A stretch of DNA of 64,000 nt from positions 7,616,501 through 7,680,500 of the forward strand of contig NZ_CP031168.1 in assembly GCF_022354825.1 (NCBI RefSeq), given 5' to 3'. Source of the stretch: Paenibacillus sp. H1-7 (GTDB taxonomy: Bacteria; Bacillota; Bacilli; Paenibacillales; NBRC-103111). The notes under the pieces are model-generated. The model saw only the letters and a program-made list of their open reading frames with translations. It was not told where the DNA came from and did no database searches. Positions 41,601 to 48,751 of this stretch are shown here, piece by piece. The translations under genes were made by a program, and so were the position numbers. Every line of letters begins with the position of its first letter. Within the stretch, counting starts at the first letter, position 1.

Positions 41601-43391
41601 CGTACGGTCGATTCGCTCAGCGAACCGGGCGCTTTCCTCCAGCCCCTTCAGCTCGTGGACGGCAATGGACGGAATTCCTGCTTCCTTCAAAACAGAGCGG
41701 TTCTCCGGCTCCGATCCGGTAACCAACAGTACCTCGTCGCCCTGCTGCTGCATGACGGCGATTCTTTCTATCCATTCCCCGGGCTCCAGCGTGCTCCAGC
41801 CAGTATCCCAATGATACTCGGACAGGGCCGCGTCACTTAAGCCTGAGCTGTTGCGCAGAAGACCGATACGCCAGCCGTTTCCGCTTAACGAAGCGGCGGC
41901 AAGGCCGTATACATTCGGGTCTGCTTCCTGATGCCGGACGATCAGTCCGAGACATTGTCCTTGCTTCTGATCATGCTTGCCGACAAAAAGAACGCCGCAG
42001 CCTTTGCGCAGCAGCCTTCGTGCCTTCAACTCAAACGGAGTGCAGTCGATGCCGTTCTCCTGCAAATATTTGTAGCTGCCGAGCAGAACTCGGCTGTCGT
42101 TAATTTTACCTTGAATCCCCTGCTCGTTCTCCGTCACATGAAAAGCGGTTCGGATCGTGCGGCAGGTTTGCTTTGCTTTATTCCATATCTCTTCTCTCCA
42201 CGGATGGTTCATTTTCTCCATCAACGAAGCTGCATAACAAATAATTTTGTCCGAGTCTTCCTCCTCCGCAGTGAGGCATTCGATCTCTTCCATCTGCGGT
42301 CTATGTAATAGGAGCGAAGCGTCTTCTATTAGTAATGTTCGCGTTCTTGCAAGCTGAGCTAATGAGCCTTTGGCCGGAATGACATAATTTCGCTCGTTCG
42401 AAACCTGCTCCGCCTGCTTCCAGGCGCATTGGGCGGGAATTGTCATCGGCCGCGGATTTGCTGCCAGCAGCACGGCGATAGCCCGCAGCGGATTGCGGGT
42501 GACGGCCCAAGTAATTCCTGCGGCGATCATCCCCCATTTGCCCGCTTTTTCGCTGTATCGTTGAATGTCGGGCGACAACGCAATCTCTTTGCCCTGGAGC
42601 AGCGATTGGCTCCGCCTCCAGTTTACATACTGCAGGATGCTCAGCCCGGCCAGCACCACCAGATTTTCACGCACGAGCGCCAAGGCGAGAGCGCTTGTTC
42701 CCAAGACGAGATCCGAATTGATTTGTTTCTTGTCCGCCAAAGCCTGTACTCCCCTCTTAAGGAAGGGATAGCCCGTGACGACCGATACTAGAGCCGACAT
42801 ATAAAAGGGAGCCGGGCTTCCGGCCAATGTGGATCGTCCCGTAATAAGCTGCTTGACTCCCAGAGCCGCCAAACCGCCCATGGATAAAGCCAATGGAAGA
42901 GGAAGCTTCTCTTGAGGAGATTGAGCCGCAGAGTCCGGCGGCTGAGGGAGCGTTCTTAAATCTTCCGGAAGCTCGTGCTCCACGGCAGCGGCTGCTTCCT
43001 GCTCCGCAGGCTGCTCCATTTCCAGGACCGCCTGTTCCCGCTCTGCAGGTTGCTCCATTTCCGGAACCGCTTGTTCCCGCTCCGAACCGGAAAGCTCCCG
43101 CTCAGACCCGCACGGTTTAACCATTGAAGCCGAAGCCTCCTGCACCGGCTGCCCGCTTTCCACTTCACGAATCAGCTGAAATATATGCTGGACCGCGATT
43201 TGCTTTTCATCATATACAACCAGCAATCTGCCGGAAATGATGCAGGGCTCGGCTTTCAAAATCCCCTTGCACCAATGAAACGCGGTACCGATCCTTTCTG
43301 CAACCGCCCGATTCCCCTTTAAGCCGCAGATTTCTATTCGAATTCTGCCGGGCAATATTCTCAGAAATCTGTCTTTACTATTAGAAGACAT
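38649..43391 (-). CDS. giant tandem P-type ATPase (HMA2 domain, degenerate plus active module; CtpH/CtpI-like)
   Basis: A 1580-residue membrane protein. Residues 1-80 are an HMA2-type domain without CxxC (LPGRIRIEICGLKGNRAV); residues 85-165 are a Glu/Gln/Pro-rich linker with short tandem repeats (EREQAV, EMEQPAE). Residues 170-680 are a decayed P-type ATPase module: membrane helices remain, but the phosphorylation site reads LLIEDASLLL near 355 instead of DKTGT. Residues 690-1580 are an intact P2A-like cation pump with TGES near 834, phosphorylated Asp992 in CTDKTGTLTKNE, GDGINDTPA near 1309 and MNLITDALPA. The tandem design matches mycobacterial CtpH/CtpI. The ion is unknown. First gene of a three-gene operon. 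Confidence 0.85.
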   Translation of the reverse strand: MSSNSKDRFLRILPGRIRIEICGLKGNRAVAERIGTAFHWCKGILKAEPCIISGRLLVVYDEKQIAVQHIFQLIREVESGQPVQEASASMVKPCGSERELSGSEREQAVPEMEQPAEREQAVLEMEQPAEQEAAAAVEHELPEDLRTLPQPPDSAAQSPQEKLPLPLALSMGGLAALGVKQLITGRSTLAGSPAPFYMSALVSVVTGYPFLKRGVQALADKKQINSDLVLGTSALALALVRENLVVLAGLSILQYVNWRRSQSLLQGKEIALSPDIQRYSEKAGKWGMIAAGITWAVTRNPLRAIAVLLAANPRPMTIPAQCAWKQAEQVSNERNYVIPAKGSLAQLARTRTLLIEDASLLLHRPQMEEIECLTAEEEDSDKIICYAASLMEKMNHPWREEIWNKAKQTCRTIRTAFHVTENEQGIQGKINDSRVLLGSYKYLQENGIDCTPFELKARRLLRKGCGVLFVGKHDQKQGQCLGLIVRHQEADPNVYGLAAASLSGNGWRIGLLRNSSGLSDAALSEYHWDTGWSTLEPGEWIERIAVMQQQGDEVLLVTGSEPENRSVLKEAGIPSIAVHELKGLEESARFAERIDRTVHQHAQLTKKWNWVGGALATFGVLSAPIVNLTADALSLVFMSRTKKVSESQPLLPRSSVFAEIAATAEAAAAWHALPADRITGELRVNPLQGLSQEQIAAQRSLYGWNRLDGRKPTPWLLSYLGQFKEFTTLILLGTSVLALFTGGLFDGLAMGAILLANAAVGTIQERKAEKVVEGLNQFQSPICKTIRDGQQVEMSAAELVPGDIVCLEAGDRVPADIRLLRSWSLRVNEAALTGESLPAEKQEAPLQEDCPLAERSNMLFMGSDVCGGKGTGIVVNTGMNTEMGHLMSLLKTQEKEVTPLQEKVTSISKKFMKGALVAGGLVFVTGLLRGVSVTQMVSTSIALAASAIPEGLPVTITIALSAGIYRMAKKNALIRKLSSLETLGRTTVICTDKTGTLTKNEMTVKVLSTVNRSWEITGDGYDPTGTLEERIPETAAALAAVSDDAGSRNNPDLQRLLEICVLCNNSRLEQEDGRWTAKGDPTEGALLTLAAKSGLWEKDLSHWHRGLEIPFDSGTAKMSVVCKDTRTEKECYVFSKGAVEAIVRHCSRYQKDGNVYPLTDEQKQHILKQNEQLSADALRVLAFAYREVDEDAGEQGIDEDDLIYIGMAGMMDPPKADVQNSIREALALGVKPVMITGDHPITAIAIAKQLGIATGAGSVLSGHELDRMQDEELTRTVEQISIFARVTPEHKLRIVKALQQRGHIVAMTGDGINDTPAIKQANVGIAMGRTGTEVTKETADMVLTEDHFGTIVDGVKEGRTIISNIRKALGCLLTGNLAEIIVTSAAVMAGLPIPLVPIQILLMNLITDALPAMILAVNPGNKTKQTKRQDIVDKELYQKVVTRGVLLGVGAVGLFAVSLASGVPLPVAQSIAFATLVAGQLFQTFSWRQEGSQETVRDWTKDRFLLGALGVSWIALLGALYIPSLAGFFHTAPLALRHWIPVLGVAGSVSLLSKPVLALLRSKQGDDKIHTAPDFAHAAA

Positions 43392-43572
43392 CCTTTACTC
43401 TCCTTATCCAAAAAACGTCAAGCAAAATTTAGTGATTGGACTAGTATTTTTAGCTCCAGACCGAATTATGCATCGTTGGCACGATAAATTTCGATAGGAA
43501 TAGAAATTGCATTTTTATGGAAGCCTGATTATAAATTGCATTGAGACAAAATAATGGAAAGGTGAGTTTATT

Positions 43573-43782
43573 ATGGCTAAATTACTTCCATATGGTATCG
43601 CGCTGGCGGCAGCCGGAGTGCTTTTCGCAGTTTCACCGGAGGCGAGAAAGGCCGCACGTAAGCTTGCGGTAAAAGGGGCTGGAGCCCTGCTTGAGATAAC
43701 GGATCAAATCAAGGAAGCTTCGTCCCTTCTGCAAACTAAGAGCACAGAAAACGACAAATCGACGGAGCATCGGTTAGGATAA
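43573..43782 (+). CDS. small membrane-anchored protein, DUF5132-like layout (69 aa)
   Basis: An N-terminal hydrophobic helix (LLPYGIALAAAGVLFAV) is followed by a basic segment (SPEARKAARKLAVKG) and an amphipathic helix. It parallels the DUF5132-like protein at 38330 in order and size. AAAGGTGAG precedes the ATG. Divergent from the giant ATPase across 181 bp, so the two sides probably share a control region. Confidence 0.6.
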   Translation: MAKLLPYGIALAAAGVLFAVSPEARKAARKLAVKGAGALLEITDQIKEASSLLQTKSTENDKSTEHRLG

Positions 43783-43864
43783 TTCTCCTTGATTATTCCA
43801 GTTATAGTTTTCAATAATGGTGGCACAATTTTAATCACAATCTTATTTATAACTTAAGGAGACG

Positions 43865-44233
43865 ATGGATATGTGGCAAGGCGGATCCCTTTGGACAGGG
43901 CTTATCTCTGGGGGACTGACTCAACTCCAAGACACCAGAAGCTTAACCAGCGGAGAAATGGACAAGAAGCAATATGCGGTGAAAACATCCGGTAACGTAA
44001 CCGGCGCTTTAGGCGTTATGGCCGGAGTGGAGTATGGAGCCCTTCTCGGAACGAGTGTGATGCCGGGTGTAGGCACAGTAGTCGGCTCGATTGTCGGGGG
44101 TTTGCTTGGCAACAGCCTTGGACAAACTATCGGTCAACAAGCGGGACAGGCTCTTGTAAACAATCCTTTAGTGAATAATATGGCAAGGTCCGCGGTCCAT
44201 ACAACAGAGGAAGTATTGCCTAACCAGCAATAA
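43865..44233 (+). CDS. glycine-zipper membrane protein (122 aa)
   Basis: Residues 45-100 form a glycine zipper (VTGALGVMAGVEYGALLGT ... GVGTVVGSIVGGLLGNSLGQ) with GxxxG spacings, able to insert into or bend membranes; the ends are hydrophilic. AAGGAG is 3 nt before the ATG at 43865 and 9 nt before a second in-frame ATG at 43871, which may be the true start. It follows the 69-aa protein by 82 bp and ends at its own terminator. Probably part of the ATPase-associated membrane cluster. Confidence 0.65.
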   Translation: MDMWQGGSLWTGLISGGLTQLQDTRSLTSGEMDKKQYAVKTSGNVTGALGVMAGVEYGALLGTSVMPGVGTVVGSIVGGLLGNSLGQTIGQQAGQALVNNPLVNNMARSAVHTTEEVLPNQQ

Positions 44234-44259
44234 CGGGCTGAGTTTATACAGCTTTCATA

Positions 44260-44295
44260 ATAACTCGCTAGGTCGTATAGCGGGTTATTTCACTT
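44260..44295 (+). terminator. terminator after glycine-zipper gene
   Basis: ATAACTCGCTA / TAGCGGGTTAT arms with a 7-nt loop and a pyrimidine-rich tail (TTCACTTCTCTTT). Confidence 0.7.
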
Positions 44296-44326
44296 CTCTT
44301 TACATTCCGTATAGGAGCTGTTGGCT

Positions 44327-44425
44327 ATGTTAAATCAGGATCAAGAGGAATCGGTAATTTCGTTTCGCTGCAGCGCAACCTGGCAGCTGTTTCAAAAGCT
44401 CAGATCGATCTTGTTTCGAAAATAA
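44327..44425 (+). CDS. possible 32-aa leader ORF before ppk1
   Basis: ATG with TAGGAG 8 nt upstream opens a frame for MLNQDQEESVISFRCSATWQ and 12 more residues, ending 9 bp before the GTG of ppk1. The ppk1 start has a weak ribosome site, so the short frame may couple translation. No homologue recognised. Confidence 0.35.
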   Translation: MLNQDQEESVISFRCSATWQLFQKLRSILFRK

Positions 44426-44434
44426 GTTTGGGCG

Positions 44435-46618
44435 GTGTTGGCTATAGTGGAAACCATAACAGACCTGACGATAGCGGATAACCGCTATATGAACCGCGAG
44501 CTCAGCTGGCTGCAGTTCAACCGGCGCGTTCTTCAGGAAGCGGAACATCATAGCACGCCGCTGTTGGAAAAAATGAAGTTTCTATCCATCGTGTCCACCA
44601 ATTTGGATGAGTTCGTCAGCATTCGTGTAGCGGGAATCATGGATAAAGTGAAATCAGGCGATCGTACCGCCGATTTTACAGGCTATGTGCCGGAAGCGCT
44701 GCTTCGCAAAAGTATCGCAATGATAAATACATTGGTCGAGGATCAATATAAGTCGTTTCATCAGGTTTGCGGGCAGCTTAAGGATAACGGAATTATGTTT
44801 ACGGATATGGAAGCATTGGATTCTGCCGAGCTGCAGAAGCTGGAGGAGTATTATATGGAGAGCATTTTGCCGGTGCTGACTCCTTTGGCGGTGGACCGCA
44901 GCCGTCCTTTTCCATTGCTTCGCTCCAAGAGCATCTATATCGCAGTCATTTTAAAGCAGCGGAAAACGGATCCGGATTCGGAAGCCCATCTCGCACTGGT
45001 CGAAATCCCGGCGAATCTGCCTCGCTATATCGAGGTTTCCTCCACGGAAGGTCATCCTGAGAGACGGTTTATTCTCATAGAAGCACTGATCAAACAACAT
45101 ATTCATAGGCTGTTTACGCAATATGTACCGGTCTCCCTCCATGCCTTCCGCCTGACCCGAAATGCGGATTTGACGCTGGATGAGGAAGGCGCAGAGGATT
45201 TGCTGGATGAAATGGAAAGAGCGCTGCAAACCCGAAGATGGGGAGCACCGGTGCGTCTGGAATTGGAGAACAGCTTTAATCCTCATGTGCTGAAGCTGCT
45301 GGAAGCGGAGCTGGAAATCGACGACGATCATCTCTTGCTGACAAGCAGCGGACCTATTGATTTAAGCTTTCTGATGGATTTCTCCTTCTCGTTGTCCGGA
45401 TACGATCATTTGAAATACCCGGCATTCAACCCGATCTATCCGCAGGAACTGAGCCATGCCGATTTCTTCTCGGTGCTGCGCAGCCGGGATGTCATGGTAT
45501 TTCATCCGTATGAATCGTTTGACTGCGTGAATGATTTTGTGCAGCAGGCCGCTAACGACCCGTCCGTTCTTGCTATAAAAATGACCTTGTACCGCTCCAA
45601 TGGCGATTCCCATATTATTCAGGCGCTGAGCCGCGCTGCGGAAATGGGCAAACAGGTGACCGTTGTCGTCGAGCTCAAAGCGCGCTTCGATGAAGCGAGA
45701 AACATTGAATGGGCCCGCAAATTGGAGCAAGCCGGCTGCCACGTCGTATTCGGGCTGGCGGGCTTGAAGATTCATGCCAAGATGACGCTGGTAGTACGCC
45801 GGGAAGCCGGATCCTTGCAGCGTTATGTGCACGTGGCAACCGGCAATTACAATGAGGTCAGCGCCCGTATTTTTACGGATATCGGCCTTTTCACCTCCAA
45901 TCCGCAGATCGGAGAAGACGTAGCCAATTTATTTAACAAAATTACGGGATTCGCCGTTCCGAGCTGGAACTGCCTGAGCGTGGCTCCTACGCATCTAAAG
46001 CAGCAGCTGTTCCAATGCATACAACGGGAAGCGGAGCATGCTTCCGCAGGCAAGCCGGCTCGCATGATCGCCAAAATGAATGCATTATCCAACCGTGAAA
46101 TGATTGATATGCTCTACTCCGCTTCGCAGGCCGGTGTGCATATCGATCTGATCGTCCGCGGCATCTGCTGCTTGCGGCCGGGAATTCCCGGCTTAAGCGA
46201 GAACATTACGGTACGCAGCATCGTAGACCGGTTTCTTGAGCATTCGCGAATCTTTTATTTCGAAAATGACGGCAGTCCGCAAATTTGGCTGTCCAGCGCA
46301 GATATGATGACGCGAAATCTAGACCGTCGGATTGAATTGATGTGTCCTGTTAGCGACACGGAGCAGAAGTCCCTTCTCTTCCAATTGCTTTCGCTGCTGC
46401 TGGAGGACAATGTAAGAGCGCGGCAGCTGCTTTCCGACGGGCAATATCGAATGGTGGACAACGAAGCCCCCCGCGTCCGAAGCCAATCCGACGCCAAGCT
46501 GCTGATCGACAAGAAAAACCGGCTCGCCGACCGTCCTCAAGACGAGTCATCGGCTGCCGGCTTCCCATTCGAAACCTATGCGGATGAGCAACAGCCCGGA
46601 TCCGTTATGTATCACTAG
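44435..46618 (+). CDS. ppk1: polyphosphate kinase 1
   Basis: Reversible synthesis of inorganic polyphosphate from ATP. In 727 residues the four PPK1 domains are visible: N domain (YMNRELSWLQFNRRVLQEA), head (AVDRSRPFPLL), C1 with the autophosphorylated histidine in GLKIHAKMTLV (about 447) and C2 with IVDRFLEHSRIFYFEND (about 600). The last 40 residues are a low-complexity tail. The GTG at 44435 is used, but internal GTG or ATG codons before NRELSW are possible. It lies next to a cation-pump cluster; polyphosphate binds metal cations, but a functional link is only inference. Confidence 0.93.
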   Translation: MLAIVETITDLTIADNRYMNRELSWLQFNRRVLQEAEHHSTPLLEKMKFLSIVSTNLDEFVSIRVAGIMDKVKSGDRTADFTGYVPEALLRKSIAMINTLVEDQYKSFHQVCGQLKDNGIMFTDMEALDSAELQKLEEYYMESILPVLTPLAVDRSRPFPLLRSKSIYIAVILKQRKTDPDSEAHLALVEIPANLPRYIEVSSTEGHPERRFILIEALIKQHIHRLFTQYVPVSLHAFRLTRNADLTLDEEGAEDLLDEMERALQTRRWGAPVRLELENSFNPHVLKLLEAELEIDDDHLLLTSSGPIDLSFLMDFSFSLSGYDHLKYPAFNPIYPQELSHADFFSVLRSRDVMVFHPYESFDCVNDFVQQAANDPSVLAIKMTLYRSNGDSHIIQALSRAAEMGKQVTVVVELKARFDEARNIEWARKLEQAGCHVVFGLAGLKIHAKMTLVVRREAGSLQRYVHVATGNYNEVSARIFTDIGLFTSNPQIGEDVANLFNKITGFAVPSWNCLSVAPTHLKQQLFQCIQREAEHASAGKPARMIAKMNALSNREMIDMLYSASQAGVHIDLIVRGICCLRPGIPGLSENITVRSIVDRFLEHSRIFYFENDGSPQIWLSSADMMTRNLDRRIELMCPVSDTEQKSLLFQLLSLLLEDNVRARQLLSDGQYRMVDNEAPRVRSQSDAKLLIDKKNRLADRPQDESSAAGFPFETYADEQQPGSVMYH

Positions 46619-46622
46619 CTGC

Positions 46623-47018
46623 TCACGGCTTCTCTGTATATTGAAGAAGGATGGCCTGAAGCTTATCCAATAGCTGTGGGGCTAAATCGAGCATTTTGCC
46701 GTACAGGCTGTTTCCCTGCTCCAGCGAAACCGTCTGCACCCCGTTCTTTCCTATGATCAAAAAAGCCAGCGGCGTTACGGACACTCCTCCCCCGGTACCG
46801 CCGCCAAACGGCTTTCCCGCCTCAAGGTGCTCCCGAGAATACATTCCTAGCTCGCTCCCTCCCGCAACAAAGCCATAGCTCACTTTGCACACCGGAATAA
46901 TGATGCTTCCGTCCGGGGCGACAACCGGATCCCCCACGGCCGTATTGACACTGACCGTTTCCTTCAATTGCTGCATCGCCGTTTGGACAAACGAATGTAA
47001 TGGATGCTCTGATGGCAT
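46623..47018 (-). CDS. gerW: GerW family sporulation protein (YtfJ)
   Basis: A 131-residue spore protein required for normal germination in Bacillus. Family marks are VGDPVVAPDGSIIIPVCKVSYGF, the glycine-rich KPFGGGTGGGVSVTP loop and PLAFLIIGKNGVQ. Convergent with ppk1; only 4 bp separate the two stop codons. Starts at ATG 47018. Confidence 0.92.
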   Translation of the reverse strand: MPSEHPLHSFVQTAMQQLKETVSVNTAVGDPVVAPDGSIIIPVCKVSYGFVAGGSELGMYSREHLEAGKPFGGGTGGGVSVTPLAFLIIGKNGVQTVSLEQGNSLYGKMLDLAPQLLDKLQAILLQYTEKP

Positions 47019-47122
47019 ATTGGCTGTACCTCTCGATATCGTTCTCGATAAGCTTTACAAGCCAGTGTAGTCATCCTCCATACAGATTAAACGAATAAAC
47101 AACTAAAAAACAAAAATGACCA

Positions 47123-47151
47123 TTGTAATCAAAGGGCAAATAATTTATAGT
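47123..47151 (+). promoter_or_regulatory. promoter of the FusB-like leader
   Basis: TTGTAA (47123-47128), 17-bp spacer, TATAGT (47146-47151). The predicted transcript starts about 20 nt before the leader peptide's ATG. Confidence 0.6.
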
Positions 47152-47177
47152 TTTGGGGTAAAGGGGAGGTGGTAAGC

Positions 47178-47225
47178 ATGGCAATTCGAGATTGCTGTAA
47201 CCATATCGGCTCATGCAAAGCCTAA
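47178..47225 (+). CDS. leader peptide of FusB-like gene (15 aa)
   Basis: ATG with AAGGGGAGGTGG just upstream encodes MAIRDCCNHIGSCKA and stops inside the first arm of a hairpin. The ribosome site is stronger than that of the gene it precedes. Its position, size and overlap with the hairpin match leader peptides of inducible resistance genes, including reported translational attenuation of fusB. Confidence 0.65.
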   Translation: MAIRDCCNHIGSCKA

Positions 47226-47343
47226 GAATTAGAGGCGATTCTTTGCATGGGGCGGCTTCTTAAATATCGCCCGAATGAGCTTATTATCGTTTCTAATATT
47301 CGGCTTTGCACCTTATTTGGCTTGTTTTAACATAAATAAGGAG
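47212..47343 (+). promoter_or_regulatory. translational attenuator of FusB-like gene
   Basis: Arm A CATGCAAAGCC (47212-47222, end of the leader peptide) can pair with B CTTTGCATG (47241-47249), or through TGCAAAGCC with C GGCTTTGCA (47302-47310). CCTTATTT (47311-47318) pairs with AAATAAGG (47334-47341), which includes part of the AAGGAG ribosome site of the main gene. A ribosome stalled on the leader would mask arm A and change this balance; which state is active is not evident from sequence. Confidence 0.65.
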
Positions 47344-47353
47344 TGAAGCTCAC

Positions 47354-48007
47354 ATGACACAACCATATATTAGAAACCATCAATATAACTTTATTAAACG
47401 CCACGTAGGGATTCTGGAGCAAGCTTGCCGAACGGCTGCCGACCCGAAAGTAGTGGAGTCCGTAAGATACAGCACCATAACCAAAATTATGGAGTTGTTC
47501 CCAGAGTTGACGGACGAACAGAAGCTAAGGTTCGAGGCAATAGAGGGATTGCAGACCGCGGAGCAGTTTCATAAGTATTTGAGCTCTCTGGAACCATATA
47601 TGACTTCGTTTCCTCAGGTCACGGAGAAACAAATTACGAAGCTGTTTCCGAAGAACAAGAAGCTCAAGCTTCCCGATTTACATTCGATAGATAACCGGTA
47701 CGCCACCTATCTTGGCTGGATCGATATTTCCACCAATAAATTGTTCATAGTCTATCCTTATCAGGGGCAGACGGTGGGGATCGAAGGCAAATTTTCGCCA
47801 ACCAACAAGAAGGGCTATTGCTTCTTATGCAACCGCAGCAGTAACGTCACCTTATTTACAGCGACGACCAAATCGCGCCCGGCCAATGCTTCCCCCGACT
47901 ATTACAAAGCAATAGGCAACTACTTGTGCATAGATAGTCACGAATGCAACCGCAACATTACGGATACCGCGAGCTTGGAAGCTTTTATACAAAATGTAAT
48001 AGGCTAG
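47354..48007 (+). CDS. FusB/FusC-family EF-G-binding protein
   Basis: A 217-residue protein of the FusB/FusC (FBP) family, which binds elongation factor G and frees it from the ribosome when fusidic acid blocks it. The N-terminal helical bundle opens QPYIRNHQYNFIKRHVGILEQA; the C-terminal zinc domain has GYCFLCNR near 156 and YLCIDSHECNR near 197, supplying the four-cysteine zinc site. Chromosomal FBPs are common in Bacillales and may also aid normal EF-G release. AAGGAG lies 10 nt before the ATG and inside a hairpin. Behind a leader-peptide attenuator, so probably drug-induced. Confidence 0.88.
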   Translation: MTQPYIRNHQYNFIKRHVGILEQACRTAADPKVVESVRYSTITKIMELFPELTDEQKLRFEAIEGLQTAEQFHKYLSSLEPYMTSFPQVTEKQITKLFPKNKKLKLPDLHSIDNRYATYLGWIDISTNKLFIVYPYQGQTVGIEGKFSPTNKKGYCFLCNRSSNVTLFTATTKSRPANASPDYYKAIGNYLCIDSHECNRNITDTASLEAFIQNVIG

Positions 48008-48075
48008 CCGATCTAGCCGATCGATGACTGACTGACCGGCAAGGTCCCATTTCGACATACTTCATGACTAAACCT

Positions 48076-48100
48076 AGAGGGGCTTCGGCTCCTCTTGTTT
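48076..48100 (+). terminator. terminator after FusB-like gene
   Basis: AGAGGGGC-TTCG-GCTCCTCT, a stem with a stable UUCG tetraloop, followed by TGTTTATTA. Confidence 0.75.
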
Positions 48101-48195
48101 ATTAGTTCCGTTTTGTACAGCCCCGGTCAGACAAACTGGTAAAGGGACTCTCTCACGTTCATCTCGTTCCCCTTAACTAAAAGGAGTTGAAGCTG

Positions 48196-48738
48196 TTGAC
48201 GACCATTTACATAGTACGCCATTGCAAAGCCGAGGGACAGGCTGCCGATGCCCCGCTTACAGGGATTGGGATGAATCAAGCTAGACAGCTCGTCGATTTC
48301 TTCTTGGATAAGCAAGTAGATTACATGGTTTCAAGCCCTTTTGTAAGGGCTTACCGAACGATTGCTCCTTTGGCGGAATCACTCGGCATGGACATGGTCT
48401 TGGATGACCGGTTACAGGAACGAATCCTTTCGGGTCACCATCATCCCGAATGGCGCGATATGCTGCGCAGAACGTACGATGAACCGGATTTATGCTTCGA
48501 GGGCGGGGAATCCAGCAGAGCGGCCACGTCACGGATCGTCGGCGTAGTAACGGACATTCTGGCCGGGAAGTATGCCAACGCCGTTCTCGTCTCCCACGGC
48601 AACCTGATCTCGCTCCTACTGAACTATTACGACAGCCGCTTCGGCTTCAAGGAATGGGAAGCATTGTCCAATCCCGATGTATTTCAGCTTACTTTTGCAC
48701 ATGGTACCCCCGCCCTGACACGATTGTGGAAGGACTAG
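48196..48738 (+). CDS. histidine phosphatase (phosphoglycerate-mutase-like)
   Basis: A 180-residue histidine phosphatase. The catalytic RHC motif is in IYIVRHCKAEG, with PLTGIGMNQARQL, SSPFVRAYRTIAPLAES and the second histidine in VLVSHGNLISLLL. Such enzymes hydrolyse small phosphate esters or act as mutases; the substrate is unknown. Two TTG codons are candidates; 48196 has AAGGAG at 9-nt spacing, whereas 48187 abuts it. Convergent with the kinase gene at 48752; the inverted repeat GGACTAG/CTAGTCC overlaps both stops. Confidence 0.85.
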   Translation: MTTIYIVRHCKAEGQAADAPLTGIGMNQARQLVDFFLDKQVDYMVSSPFVRAYRTIAPLAESLGMDMVLDDRLQERILSGHHHPEWRDMLRRTYDEPDLCFEGGESSRAATSRIVGVVTDILAGKYANAVLVSHGNLISLLLNYYDSRFGFKEWEALSNPDVFQLTFAHGTPALTRLWKD

Positions 48739-48751
48739 TCAAGCGTCTAGT

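Noticed and set aside
44951..45832. Open frames antisense to ppk1
   Set aside because: Shadows of the conserved ppk1 frame.
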